Positions 1 to 10,232 of a stretch of DNA of 64,000 nucleotides are shown here, piece by piece. The stretch is from Viridothelium virens (taxonomy: Eukaryota; Ascomycota; Dothideomycetes; Trypetheliales; Trypetheliaceae), in NCBI GenBank assembly GCA_010094025.1, contig ML991795.1, forward strand, positions 1 through 64,000, read 5' to 3'. Below the pieces are notes generated by a model. It saw nothing but the letters and a program-made list of their open reading frames with translations. It did not search any database and was not told where the DNA came from. A program made the translations under genes and the position numbers. Every line of letters starts with the position of its first letter. Within the stretch, counting starts at the first letter, position 1.

Positions 1-659
1 GAGATCGAGAACGAGGCGGCCGAGGGCGCTGAGGCGGGCTGGCGCTACGACCCGGAGCACCTGGCGGATGAGTGGGAGCCGAAGGTGGAGGTGCTGTCGA
101 AGGAGGAGATTGAGAAGCGTGAGGGCGATCGCGAACGTCAGATACGCAGGCTGAGGCGGGAGACTGCGCGGTTTTCGAGTACGGCGAATATGTCGGGGGG
201 GGGGCCGCAGGGCCAGGGCGATTATTTTGGAAATCAGGAGGCGCAGGATCAGCCGATGGGGAGGGGAGAGCGGAGTAAGAAGAAGAGGAGGTTTCGGAGT
301 CTGAGTCCGGTTGGGAGGGAAACGCCGGATGCGACGGCGGGTTATGGTGGTGGGGGCGGTCTTTCCGACTTGTGAGTGTCTCGATCGCCTACAGGAACCT
401 CGCGTGCTAATTTGTTTCAGTGAGCGGCCTACATGGCGTTGTTCTCATTGCATGGTATGGGGTTCTGCTGTTTGGGCAGTTCGAGATGGACCACACGGAC
501 CCAGAGTAAGTCTTTTCTGCTAAGTCCCGTCGGGTTACCAGGTCCTAACTCTTGCAGACACTCTGCAATAACTGCGGTCTATTATACGAGCGCGATAAGA
601 AACTACCACCATGGTCGAAAGACCTGTTCGCTGGTGAACGGCCATTCGGAGTTCGATAG
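1..659 (+). CDS. GATA-type zinc finger protein, C-terminal part (5' end outside window)
   Basis: Exons 1-371, 421-505 and 558-659, with introns 372-420 (GTGAGT..TTTCAG) and 506-557 (GTAAGT..TTGCAG); the frame stays open across both joins and gives 185 visible residues. The visible N-terminal part is charged and disordered, with a predicted helix rich in Glu/Arg and a basic patch (RSKKKRRFRS) that could act as a nuclear signal. The last ~60 residues carry a GATA-like finger: CSHC, 20 residues, then CNNCGLLYERDKKLPPW. The loop (WAVRDGPHGPRTL) keeps the GP-x-G-x-R-T-L core of GATA fingers but lacks the usual TPxWR. The finger lies at the extreme C-terminus, ending 14 residues after PPW. It is presumably a DNA-binding nuclear protein; its target is unknown. 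Family assignment is good; the paralogue cannot be named from this fragment. Confidence 0.82.
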
Positions 660-1183
660 ACGAAAGCTTAAATTGCTACATGAAACATGAAGGAGGGTGG
701 GCTAGTCATTATTTTTGGATTCCAATGAAAATCGCAAGCATGGTGTTTAAGGCATTTGCGGGCAAAGCAAATGATAGGTGCTTGTCTGAATGTATTATTA
801 CCACGTATGTGGGGCCAATCGTACAACTAATCCATGTCGCTAATACTTATACGTTGAAACAGCGCACTGACTTAGATAGAACCGCTGGAAGGAGCCGGGA
901 TAGAAATCCATTCACCTTCTCTTTTGGAAAGGCACATTAACTCCTTGGACAACAAAAGCCAAAGCTATAGTAGAAAATGCACGAGTCCCTTCTCGACATA
1001 TTCTCGGGGAAAAAAAAAATACAAAAAACTTCCAAACGTTGCAAATAGTCCAAAGGCTGTTTATACAAATCACCAAGACATCCTACACCAGCATCGTCCC
1101 CCTTAGTCCGTCGTCTTCGCCCGTGTTGGTTCAGGCCCCTCAAGCACCTACTCACTCACGTCAGTCTCAGTACTTGCAAATTC
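660..1183. other. Intergenic, convergent 3' ends
   Basis: Between two genes whose 3' ends face each other. No coding frame with recognisable content. An A-run at about 1010-1019 lies among AT-rich sequence that could serve 3'-end formation; this is inference only. Confidence 0.5.
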
Positions 1184-1828
1184 TCACGCAGAACACGAAG
1201 CAGCAGCAGCACTCACCTCACTCGCCGCCCTCTTCTTCCCACCCACACTCCCATCCTGCGTCGTCGTCCCCGTCCCCACCCCCGTCGCCGCACTCCCCTT
1301 CTTCACCCCGACACCGACTCCCGCCCCACCCACCACATTGCCATCCCCCCTCACATCAACCCCACAGTTCAGCTCAACCCGCAGCCTCCTTCCCCCACCG
1401 ATCCCCGCCACCGGCACTTGCCCATGCCCGTGCCCTGCCTGGCGTAGCGCCGCGAAGACCATAGCGGCAAGGGCATGCGGCGCGGGCACGGTAACGGCGT
1501 TATGCGAGCCAATGATGCGGGTTGAGGCGTCGATAGTGAGGTGCGTGGTTGGCTGCGTGCGAGCGTGTGGACGCGGAGGTTCGTCTTCGTTGTCGTTTTC
1601 ATCGTCATCCTCGTCGTCGCAATCTGAGTCGAGTTCGGCGAAGGGGTAGGGGGGTGGGTCTGCTGGAAGGGTAGAGGTGGTGGTGGTTGCCGCAGTGGGC
1701 GTGGGATGGAGAGGGAGGGGAGGAGCGGGCGGGGCAGGTTGGATGGCGCTGGCGAGGTTGTGGATGTTGGGGTTGCGGGCGAGTGCGACGATGAGCTCTT
1801 TTAGGCGGTCTTGGGTGTGGGTGTCCAT
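1184..1828 (-). CDS. Hypothetical low-complexity protein
   Basis: Single-exon frame of 214 residues from an ATG at 1828. The N-terminus looks like real protein: a short amphipathic helix (DRLKELIVALARNPNIHNLA), then Pro/Thr-rich and acidic (DSDCDDEDDDENDNEDE) tracts, then a more conserved-looking block (TIDASTRIIGSHNAVTV, followed by a helical Ala-rich segment), and a Gly/Val/Thr-rich tail ending in a basic GGKKRAASE element. No domain is recognised. The opposite strand is also open because of the biased composition, so strand choice rests on the credible N-terminal helix and the middle block. It may be a small nuclear protein given the acidic and basic patches, but no function can be claimed. 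Confidence 0.55.
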   Translation of the reverse strand: MDTHTQDRLKELIVALARNPNIHNLASAIQPAPPAPPLPLHPTPTAATTTTSTLPADPPPYPFAELDSDCDDEDDDENDNEDEPPRPHARTQPTTHLTIDASTRIIGSHNAVTVPAPHALAAMVFAALRQAGHGHGQVPVAGIGGGRRLRVELNCGVDVRGDGNVVGGAGVGVGVKKGSAATGVGTGTTTQDGSVGGKKRAASEVSAAAASCSA

Positions 1829-2839
1829 TGTGAGGAGAGGTGGGAGTGCTGATGGATGAGTGTGGGTTGAAGTAGAGTGAGTGTGAGGTCTGAGGCGATG
1901 AGGTGTTTGAGATATTTTTTTTATACTAAGAGTGTGTTGCGGAAAGTGATGTGGAAAAGTGAATTTAAGAGCGAAGGAGGGCTAAATTTTATAGGTTGGG
2001 GGTGAAGGGGGTGTGACTGTATCTTAGAAGAGGAAGCAATACAGTCACACAATAGTACGGAGGCCTGCCAGGTGAACTCGAAGAAAGGAAGCCTGCAAAA
2101 ATAGAGAAAGAGAAAGCATATAACACATCAATAGAAGTTTAGTCAGTCACACGAGTGTGTCAGACCAGCCTTGCGCCGGGTGTGGAGTCGCTATTGTAGG
2201 TGACCGCTGGATTCCTATTGTCGCTGAAGCTTACCGAGAACGGTCCTCAATAGGGACCGGGGTTGCCCGTGCCACGCAAGGCTGCCCCAACTATCCTAAA
2301 TGGTGACCGGCATGTGCGATATGCTATTTCTATTTCCTACATAGCCACTTGTTACAATATTAAGAAGGCTCGTCGGTGCAGTCCGGCTGAATCCGCTTCT
2401 TGGTATTGTTGTGGGGACGAAAGGGTGAGGAAGCTATTCATCCCGTTAAGTATTGTTGTTGTTCGCAACTAGCGTGCGCTCTTATTGGCTGAAAGCCAAA
2501 CCCCAGTGACTCCTCAGAGCTTTTGCATTCTTCTATCCTCCACTCCAACAGTCTTAACATATTTTTGTTTCGCGTCCCTGCCAGCAAGAGCCTGAAGTCG
2601 GAACAAGCTCTCTGTGCAGTCTCTGGATAATATGAACAGAGTTCGTCGTTATGATTCGCTATGAGTAATCTCATCACGTTGAGTCAGTAACTAACGTATG
2701 GCGTAAGCTCCGTGTATTGACTCCGCATCTCCCCACTCTAAAAAAGTTGTCAACGGCACAAATAGCAACTCACTTTGGGTCCTGTCATTGCGCAGTTACG
2801 ATTTCTTGGAAACAAAACAATAGGCTAGTGACACAGACA
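1829..2839. other. Intergenic, divergent promoters, contains a perfect inverted repeat
   Basis: Region between the divergent hypothetical gene and the RidA gene. It contains a perfect 12-bp inverted repeat (2011-2022 and 2039-2050) around a 16-nt loop. A purine-rich stretch lies just upstream of the hypothetical gene. No gene is supported. Confidence 0.5.
2011..2050. repeat. Perfect 12-bp inverted repeat
   Basis: GTGTGACTGTAT at 2011-2022 is the exact reverse complement of ATACAGTCACAC at 2039-2050, with a 16-nt spacer. It lies about 185 bp upstream of the hypothetical gene on the minus strand. It could be a hairpin or a dyad operator; no homology evidence favours either. Confidence 0.7.
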
Positions 2840-3331
2840 ATGTCAAGCCAAAAAAAGGCCGTGTCTACAGACAAAGCTCCCTCGTTCCCACAATTCCCTC
2901 TTTCGCAAGCTATTGTGCACAATGGTATGATCTATTGCTCAGGCAACATCGGCATGGATCCCACGACTAAGAGTGTCGTGAGTGGGTCTGTCGCTGATAG
3001 AACGGTATCACGTCCACGGTGCTATACAAAGCGAAGCTCACAAAGAGAGAATAGGCGCAAGCTCTTCGCAATATATCAGCAATACTTGAGGCGGCTGGTT
3101 CGAGCTTGAAGAACGTTGTTAAGGCGAATGTCTATATCACTACAATGGAGAACTTCCAGGCAATGAACGACGGCTACCGCCGATTCTTTGATGAGCCTCA
3201 GCCTGTTGGTGATGCCCCAACCTCCTCAAAGATCTAGGATAGCTAAACCCCCGTAGGCTCGGACTTGCGTCGCAGTCAAAGAGTTGCCAATGGGTACTGA
3301 CGTGGAGATCGAATGCATAGCCCATCTCTGA
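2840..3331 (+). CDS. RidA/YjgF/Mmf1 family reactive-intermediate deaminase
   Basis: Exons 2840-3004, 3055-3204 and 3257-3331 give 129 residues, the usual length for RidA proteins. Introns are 3005-3054 (GTATCA..ATAG) and 3205-3256 (GTTGGT..CCGTAG); the second donor is weak but restores a perfect family C-terminus. Recognisable blocks are NGMIYCSGNIGMDP, then ALRNISAILEAAG, then KANVYITTMENF, and at the C-terminus ARTCVAVKELPMGTDVEIE with the conserved Arg that binds the carboxylate of imine/enamine substrates. RidA enzymes hydrolyse 2-aminoacrylate and related enamines formed by PLP enzymes such as threonine dehydratase, and form trimers; yeast has mitochondrial (Mmf1) and cytosolic (Hmf1) forms. 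The ATG at 2840 is preferred because it starts just before the fold; no clear targeting peptide is present there. An in-frame upstream ATG (2717) would add 41 residues that could target mitochondria, but conservation does not support them. Confidence 0.9.
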
Positions 3332-3453
3332 TTCAGCTTTCAACTTCAACATTGGACTAGCATTTCGGCTCACGGACAGATTGCTAGCTTAGATCTCCTC
3401 TCCCTTGAAAGCTACTAGAGGCACCCATGAATACAAATGCGCTGCACCTGAAG

Positions 3454-4410
3454 CTATCGAAACCACCAATTCACCTACAAGATCGTAAGCATGACGATGT
3501 TGGACAGCGTACTTCCATAACCTACCGATGCTGTAAGACCCTTCCCGACCCCTTTTATGCTATGCCACCATCCCCTTGGAATAAAGATTGCGTCGCCAGA
3601 ATTTAGGTGCGCTTCAAGTGGATTTTCTGCATCGTTACCCCATACGATATCCTCTAGTGCTTTCTTTTCTTCTCCTTGCATCATCTCGGCACCTCGAAAC
3701 GATGCAGAAGCAGTATCGTGTGTGCGCATCTGAGCGGCTCGAAACATTTCCATTCCCACGCTGGGTTCGTACAAACGGACTACTTTACGTCCTGCAAGCT
3801 GAACAAACAGATTCGGATTCGGGTCCTTGTGGAGTGGAGTGTCGGTAGGTGCCATGCCAATCCAGATATTCGAGTTGTAGACGTCCCCTCGGCCAGCAGA
3901 CTCTACAATTCCAGGAGTAGGCAGATCTTTTCTCAAGGTACCCGGAAGATCAGAGAGGGAGGCTTGGGCAAGATAGAGGCGGATAGTTCCTGGGTCTCTC
4001 TGATCGGTGCCGTTAGGCCCGGGAGCTTGCATCTCGCACCATTCGATGAAGTCAGTCAAGTGCGCCTCTTGCTGTAAGAACTTCGTTTCAAGATCGCCAG
4101 ATGGCAGCTTGTTGCTTTGCGTCACTTCTACTGGCACCATGGTCTTGCCAAATGGCGAAAGGTATGATGTGTTGAATCGCCATATTTCTCCATTTTCCCG
4201 GTCACGCTCAAACCAACGACTTACGGCGGGTAAATTATGAAGAGACCCCTTTGGTAAGATAGCAGGCACGGCTGGTCGAAATGCATGCTCTCGAAATACC
4301 TCGACGGATCCATCAGATAACGACACCAAGGGTTTGGCAGCTTTTGAGTGAAATTGTCGCAGCAACGGGATCCAGTCATCTGGTCCTAAGGAGGGCCTCC
4401 AAAGTGGCAT
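3454..4410 (-). CDS. JmjC/cupin-8 domain protein (Fe(II)/2-oxoglutarate oxygenase type)
   Basis: Exons 4410-3526 and 3474-3454 with intron 3475-3525 (GTAGGT..TTGTAG) give 301 residues. The short last exon encodes VNWWFR, the usual end of the cupin strand (ASVNxWW), which validates the splice. Facial-triad metal ligands are visible as HKD (H194 and D196) and H283 in FIPRGWWHSI; LGKx-type 2-oxoglutarate binding cannot be assigned with confidence. Members of this group hydroxylate proteins or small molecules. The gene converges on the RidA gene with about 120 bp between stops. The coding frame continues upstream of the chosen ATG (LWDSHNLRGFFQSPR) to a plausible 3' splice site near 4467, so an additional 5' exon is likely; a candidate exon around 4540-4600 does not join in the right phase, so I kept the ATG at 4410. 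Confidence 0.82.
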
Positions 4411-5227
4411 ACGAGGAGATTGGAAGAACCCGCGTAAGTTGTGCGAATCCCAGAGATCTGCATGAGATGGAGGTTATTGCTCCGACGACGGCCACGACGG
4501 GGTGACGGCTTGCGGAAAGACAACGGGTGTGGCCCTTACCGAATCTAGTCTAGTCCGTCGGACCTTTCCATCTTTCAACCCGAAATTTGCCTCCGTCATT
4601 CTTCACTCCAACGATTATGTCACGCGGTTGACAGAAAAAGCCGCACACCAAAACTGGGGGGTGCTTCATACGCAGTGGACAGAAAAGATCACATATGTAC
4701 ATTAGGCTTGTCTACCATTACACAGTCACCACCTGTTAGACTCAAGAGATTATCGAATAATAATTTGTACCCTATAGAGGTAGTCTACAGGTGTGGCTGC
4801 TTTTCTGGCGAGGCCCCCCCCAGTCTCGGTGTGCGGGTTTTTTTGTCAACCGCGTGTATGTATACAGCGAAATTTATTCCACTGAATGGTTCACCGTGCG
4901 AAGATAATGCCAACACCAATTTTGATGTTTATCTGGCTTGATTGCCGCTTAAGGTGCAAGGTTCAATCTCCGGACATTTCCTCCTAACGCTCTCTGTTCC
5001 AATTGCGCTGCAACGACTACGGACGGCATACGTTGGTCTTTGCGGGTGTAATTCGACCCAAGTACCTAGTCCTCGGTGCATTACATCCATCCTATTAGAT
5101 CACTCGCTCAGTGCTTCAAGCTTGGTTCGTACAATGTATAGGCCATGTCCAAGTGAGCTCTGAAGTCCGCCTCACTGAGGCCATCTTCTCATTCAAGCTA
5201 AATTTCTTTATATTGATACACTGCTCT
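4411..5227. other. Intergenic; may hide the 5' exon of the JmjC gene
   Basis: About 800 bp between the 5' end of the JmjC gene and the 3' end of the dehydrogenase gene. A candidate 5' splice site (GTAAGG, minus strand) lies near 4540. No other gene is supported. Confidence 0.45.
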
Positions 5228-6253
5228 TCAGATCACCATCCTTACCTTCAGCTTGTCGTCCTTCACAATCTCTTCTTTCTTCGCCATGAGCTTCGGTAAG
5301 TCCCATGTGCAATTAATGTATCGACCGGCCAACCAATCACGCTTCTCCGACGTGAGATATACTAAAGAATCCGCGCTCAGCTCTGCCGTCTCGACAAAAA
5401 CTAGGGTGACCTTGTTAAAAATCCATGGGTTGAGATGCTTTGGTCATTCGAGGAATTCTTACCTGGCTTCAGAAAGTCAGGCAGATTCTCCGGCCCTCCA
5501 ACAATATCCGTCGGAATATTTCCCGGATGTATGCTAAAAGCCAGTACTCCTTGCTCTGCATACTCGGCACAGATGAACTCAGTAAACCGTAATACCGCCA
5601 GTTTCGATGGTTGATATGCATTCAACCCGGCACCAATGCAGTGGGCCCCAACACTACTCACGGTGATGAAAGTTTTTTCGCCCCCTTCAAGCATGAGAGG
5701 TAAGAAGGCTCGTGTCACGAGATACGGGCCACGGAGATTAACATTCCACGTGTTCCACCAAACTTCCGGATCACTATCTTTGATCATATCTCTAGAGAGT
5801 ATGCCAGCATTATTGATAATGATGTCGATGCGGCCAAAAGCTTTTCGGACCTCCGTCGCTGCATTGTCGACACTCTCGACACTCGTAACGTCAAACTTGA
5901 GTGGCAAGATTTGCGGTGCTGGCCTCCCGCTCGCTGCTGCCGCAGAAAGGCAGTCTCTCTCGGTGTTCGATACATCGGAACGAGCGCCAAGAGCGATGTA
6001 GGAGGCACCGCCTTTGGCGAAAGCAATCGCCATTGCCTTACCCAGACTTTTGGATGCCCCTGAAACAAAGACGGCTTTACCACTTAAGTCGGCCTTGCTT
6101 GGGTCAATGGCTGGGTACGTGTCATTATGAATTGTAGGAACCATGTCATAGTCGCCTGGCGCGTCAAGTCAGAGTCTTACAGTGTATCGTTGCAGCGTGT
6201 CAGTGCTCACCCGGCCCTTCGATTGGGTTTGGAGTTCCTCTCGGTGGTGGCAT
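5228..6253 (-). CDS. Classical short-chain dehydrogenase/reductase (SDR)
   Basis: Three exons, 6253-6211, 6155-5463 and 5400-5228, with introns 6156-6210 (GTGAGC..GCCAG) and 5401-5462 (GTAAGA..CCCTAG), give 302 residues. The first exon encodes the peptide MPPPRGTPNPIEGPG and the last encodes a charged C-terminus ending KVRMVI, both typical of fungal SDRs of this class. Rossmann-fold signatures are VSGASKSLGKAMA (cofactor loop), NNAG, a Ser in TVSSVGA and the catalytic YQPSK. The enzyme should reduce or oxidise a carbonyl/alcohol with NAD(P); the substrate is not predictable. There is no signal peptide, so it is likely cytosolic. The neighbouring genes do not form an obvious pathway with it. 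Confidence 0.88.
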
Positions 6254-7574
6254 TTTGTATCGCTTTGTGCAGAGCCTATAGTTCAGTACCGGGATGACAG
6301 GTTTGTCCAGCGAATACAGAATGGAAGTCGATAGAAATTTCAGAGAAAATACACAAGTTCTGTAGAGTCCTTTATAAGTGCAGATCCTTGTACGGAGTAC
6401 GCAGGTTGGAACTGCAATTTTCCTGGGTTTACTAGCTTCTCGGATATAAGGTAGAGGTGAAAGCAGGGGCTGTGGCTCGTCCGATTAATCGTAAGATGTC
6501 ATCTAGTGGTCACGACTGAATCACTGCAGGGTCATTCGTTAACCAGCACGAGTCAGATTTCTAAGAAGCAGGAAGAAAAAAATTCAAATAGGGACGTAGA
6601 CGTAGAGATCAGCGTGGCATCGGTGTTAGTACAATGGAGATGTCTATTGCCGGCCGTAGAGAGACTAGTGTGCACTAAATTATACGATACTGACCACGCT
6701 TACGAAACCTCTTGGCGCTGCCGTTCATTTTTGCCCGCTTATAAAATCGTTCATGGCCCCTCTCCATAATCCAAGACATATCGGAATGCGAGTGGCATGC
6801 CATCAGATGCTGCCTGGAATGCCATCTTGCGCTGTCTCCTGGGTAGCACTAGTCGCAACACGGCAGTGCCCATACAGTAAACGGTGCGTTCTAGCCCGAA
6901 CCGGTTTGGCACCGAATTTGTCCGCAAACACCACTTGCTTTCGTCCGCGATGATTTCGATTAGACACCGGCGTGCTGAGGATCGGACGCACAACGATGCG
7001 TGTGAGTGCCGGAGCTAATGCTGTAGTGTGCAGAGCAAGACGCAGGTGTTTTGAGCGCTGATCTCTGCCAAGTCTCCAACGTCTACGGTAACCAAATATC
7101 CTCTCAAATAAATCACCCAGGAAGAAACATTGTCCCTGCGCCGCGCCTACCTTACTACGTAAAGGACATAAAAATCCCACTTGCTACTTCGGTTTCTCAC
7201 TATCTTGAGAGTGGATGCCTTACTTCTTTTACTGAAATCTATCTACAAAGTCGATTTCAGCGATCTTCAGGTCATTGAAAGCAAACTTCGCAAAGATACT
7301 GACCTTATCCGCCTTATTGAAGTTGACATATAGGGTAGATCTATATTCGTCTCTCAATACCTTGACAATTTCTACTTCGCCTTATCTAGAAGGACTCTAT
7401 TATCGCTATAATAAAGAAGACTTCAAACGATGCACTTTGCAGAATCGCCGAACTCTATGCATTGAAGCAGCAAATCTGAGGAGAGACCTCAGAAAATTTT
7501 CTTGTATTCAAGAATCTTGAGATTGTATCCAAGACAGGTTATGAATTCCCGGACGTGGCTTGTTACAGTTCCAA
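6254..7574. other. Intergenic, no supported gene
   Basis: About 1.3 kb. The minus strand carries coding-like scraps at about 6755-7030 (for example KKQVVFADKFG-like and a tail ending VLDYGEGP) in different frames. They may be a decayed gene but no joinable model was found. Confidence 0.4.
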
Positions 7575-8108
7575 TTAATTGCTGGAGAAGTAAGCGCCGA
7601 GTGCCTCACCCTTCTCCGTAACATAAGGCTGACATTCCGATACGATTGCCACCATCCGTGCCCATTGCGTCTTGCTCGGATTACGCCACTTATGTAGCGT
7701 GGATCGTTGGATCACCATATCGCCTGGCTTGATCACACGGGTCTCATCGTTAGACAATGTGAGCTCGACTTCGCCCGTGACTACGATGACAATGTCGAAG
7801 GTTACAGTGCGGTGCATCGGGCTGCTTTCTGCGTTGGGCGGGATGTCGTTATACCACACATTGGCACCACCTCCTGGCGTGACGAGTGAGGACTGAGTCT
7901 GCAAGGCGGTTTTGTAGCGCTCGAGATCATTGTTGCCGCTGAGTGAGACGGGTGACTGCTCGGTCTGGTAACTGAGTCTCTGGAGCGCGCCACCAATCTC
8001 ACTTCGTACTTCCACAGGTGCAGGAAGGGCGGTAGAAAAGAAGGAGTTGCCATCTGCATCATTCTCGATGATATAACGATTGGGATTTGGGAGCCGATCG
8101 TTGGCCAT
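7575..8108 (-). CDS. Small cupin-domain protein
   Basis: Single exon, 177 residues. The core cupin barrel is visible in TFDIVIVVTGEVELTLSN, then ETRVIKPGDMVIQRSTLHKW. The metal-binding pattern is partial: H98 lies in PMHRTVTFD and another His in STLHKWRNPS, with the Glu in GEVEL, so a mononuclear metal site is possible. Similar fungal proteins of about 170-190 residues are annotated only as cupin-domain proteins; some occur in secondary-metabolism loci as cyclases or oxygenases. No signal peptide is seen. It lies 219 bp downstream of the Cys-rich membrane-protein gene on the same strand. Function is not assigned. Confidence 0.82.
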   Translation of the reverse strand: MANDRLPNPNRYIIENDADGNSFFSTALPAPVEVRSEIGGALQRLSYQTEQSPVSLSGNNDLERYKTALQTQSSLVTPGGGANVWYNDIPPNAESSPMHRTVTFDIVIVVTGEVELTLSNDETRVIKPGDMVIQRSTLHKWRNPSKTQWARMVAIVSECQPYVTEKGEALGAYFSSN

Positions 8109-8327
8109 GATAAGCTATTCGATCGATTTTGTAAAGCAAGTGAGTCAGAGGGAATTGTGGTAATGCACAGTGCAAGAAAGGGAGCCTGCAATATTAAACA
8201 GCATATATGTATATGCATCATTTGAACTCTTGTTCGACGCGCGTTTTCAGACCGCTGATTGGTTCGTATAGGTTGATTAGTAAGTATAGTAAGTTGCGAT
8301 CTGCTTATGACCAAGGTTTTAACCAAT

Positions 8328-9263
8328 TCAGGCTCTGGAAGCGAGACCGATGTCCAAAGATTCACGAGGAGAGTCTCTGTACGATCTTTCATAGCTGGTC
8401 TGAGATTCCACGTCATAACCTCTACCCATGGATCTTGTTGACACACGATGAATACCTTCTTCCAAATCATTTGCAGCTTGAGCTCGAGAAAACTTTCGCT
8501 GCCGAATCTTCTTGAAAACGAACCGCAGCAATCGTAGGATTCTCCATTTGGGGAACTGCCATTGACAGAAAGCGAACAAGGCACCTAGTACTCCTATCAC
8601 GACTCCAACTCCAGCTGATGTCCCGTTGGAACTCTGCGAAGCTTTGCCATCGTTGCCCTGTCCATCGCTGCTACGATCTTCAGAACCTGCATTATTGCCC
8701 TGCCACACTTCAATCCTTTGCGATGGATCCATGGCCAAGTGTATACTCCTGAACCAAGGGATCGTCTTTATCCGCCTACTGGCATCGGCACAGCATGATG
8801 CGTCCCATGTACCAACAGCTCCATAAAGCTTGGGAGTACCGACGCAGTACTCACCCCCGCTATCATAGCTGCATGCCCAAAGAAGAACTCTACCATCAGC
8901 ACCAGGAACCTTATTCGGATCCTCGGCGAAGTACTGCGGGCACGGTGGACCCCAATTCGGGTCGGTACAACCCTGAAGCGTAAAAAGGCGATCACCGACT
9001 CCACCAGCAGGTCCAAAATCCATACAGAGCCCGTTGTCTAGACACAGATCGACTCCGTTACAACAATGGCTGATGTTGTGATCAGGGTTACAAGGGACCC
9101 ATTTGTTGAGATTACCTCCTGGTAAAGGGGTACCATCGTTCGGAAATGGTGTGCCATCCAAATGGTAACAGGTTGGTGACTCAGAGATGCACACTGCTAC
9201 GAGTTGGAGTACAGTCCAAATAAGCCAGAGCTTTCTCGACTCAGTTAAAAACATGTTAAACAT
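8328..9263 (-). CDS. Secreted Cys-rich ectodomain with one membrane segment, hypothetical
   Basis: Single exon, 311 residues. A signal peptide (LWLIWTVLQLVAVCIS) is followed by a Cys-rich ectodomain of about 180 residues with the pattern CYHLDG, PCNPDHNISHCCNG, DLCLDNGLCMD, CTDPNWGPPCPQY, CSYDSGGEYC and ASCC. A Ser/Asn/Gly-rich stalk (about residues 200-220), one transmembrane helix (VGVVIGVLGALFAFCQWQF) and a basic cytoplasmic tail of about 70 residues complete the protein. This layout recurs in many filamentous ascomycetes as an uncharacterised plasma-membrane protein; a sensor or adhesion role is only a guess. Potential N-glycosylation occurs at NIS and NGT sites. Confidence 0.8.
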   Translation of the reverse strand: MFNMFLTESRKLWLIWTVLQLVAVCISESPTCYHLDGTPFPNDGTPLPGGNLNKWVPCNPDHNISHCCNGVDLCLDNGLCMDFGPAGGVGDRLFTLQGCTDPNWGPPCPQYFAEDPNKVPGADGRVLLWACSYDSGGEYCVGTPKLYGAVGTWDASCCADASRRIKTIPWFRSIHLAMDPSQRIEVWQGNNAGSEDRSSDGQGNDGKASQSSNGTSAGVGVVIGVLGALFAFCQWQFPKWRILRLLRFVFKKIRQRKFSRAQAANDLEEGIHRVSTRSMGRGYDVESQTSYERSYRDSPRESLDIGLASRA

Positions 9264-9738
9264 CCTTCATTCGTATTACATTGCAGCAATGTGTGGGATT
9301 AAAGAAATTCTCGAATTCGCTATCATGACAGCTGTACAGATCCAATGTCGCAACAGTCAAAGGCAAAAAGGTGAGGCTGGGTACGATGGCATATTACCTG
9401 CGGCCTTCGATGACTCATCATGTACAACAAAGGCGGTGAGGTTGTGGCATTTTACCTAGCGCGTGCTTTCCGACGTGGCTGAGATTGTTCAGGAAGGCAT
9501 TAGCGAGAGACTGCATATGATCATCTACTTCCCCATAGCCTCTTCAGAAATCGGATGACAAACTTCAGTATAGATATTGCGCCAATCTCGTGCGTCCGAA
9601 GGACTCTTGGCACCTACTAGCCAAGCTAGCTGGCCATAGATCTTGTTGTGCAGGAACGGTGCATGGCACGTACGATGGCTTGTCCAGTTGGGGCTTCTAC
9701 TGGAATCTTCCAACTTCTCCACTATTTTCATTTGATAT
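9264..9738. other. Intergenic
   Basis: Upstream region of the Cys-rich membrane-protein gene. A minus-strand frame at 9525-9738 continues out of frame from the neighbouring broken gene and may be its decayed 3' part. Nothing else is supported. Confidence 0.4.
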
Positions 9739-10136
9739 TTAAGCAACCTCGCGCGCAGAAACAGCCATAGACAAACTGGAAATGAGATGAATTTCCGTGG
9801 CGGTCCGAGGGTTGAATTCGCTGTTCTGATTGAGCTCCTGAGGCTCAAAAATGCTGGCGCTGTCACATTCGAGCTTGTACCTCGCGTCATGAAGCTCGAA
9901 CGGTGTACCAGGGGCTCCAGAATCTGTTCCATGAAACTTCGCAACGCTGTCTACGCGGTTGCTGTTGGGGTCGGTGACGACGACGCTGGAGCAGGCTGGG
10001 TTCTTTCTATCTGTTCATGTTGACCACACTTCGTCGACATCTACATTCAATCCTTGGTCTTGAAGTCCGGGCGCGATAGTCGATGGAACCGACAAGACTG
10101 GCGACGCGGCTAGGAATGGCCAAAAATGTTGAACAT
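9739..10136 (-). pseudogene. Broken gene for a small secreted protein (candidate)
   Basis: A coding-like minus-strand frame of about 130 codons runs from about 10125 down to the stop at 9739. It starts with a hydrophobic leader (WPFLAASPVLSVPSTIAPG), then a soluble part with blocks such as ACSSVVVTDPNSNRVDSV and CDSASIFEPQEL. Two lesions are seen. The only nearby ATG (10136) is one nucleotide out of frame across a T5 run, and a TGA interrupts the frame between the WST and TDRKNPAC segments. No intron of normal size removes the TGA. Either this is a recent pseudogene or there are two assembly errors. The family is not recognised. The start lies in a perfect palindrome (10121-10141). Confidence 0.4.
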
Positions 10137-10232
10137 TTTTGTCCAAGACCTAAGTGGGTCGTTCAAGGGGACGAGAGACGAACGCACGCAGCTAGAGTGC
10201 TTGAATCGCGCTTGTGTGGCCCGTACACACCC

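Noticed and set aside
4500-4610. Candidate first exon of the JmjC gene on the minus strand (MTEANFGLKDGK)
   Set aside because: Its donor (GTAAGG) and the downstream acceptor near 4467 do not join in the correct phase, so it was not included in the model.
6751-7180. Minus-strand frames with KKQVVFADKFG-like and VLDYGEGP-like pieces
   Set aside because: Pieces lie in different frames without joinable splice sites and no homologue can be named.
7802-8584. 260-codon minus-strand frame overlapping the cupin and membrane-protein genes
   Set aside because: It overlaps two better-supported genes in another frame on the same strand and has no domain.
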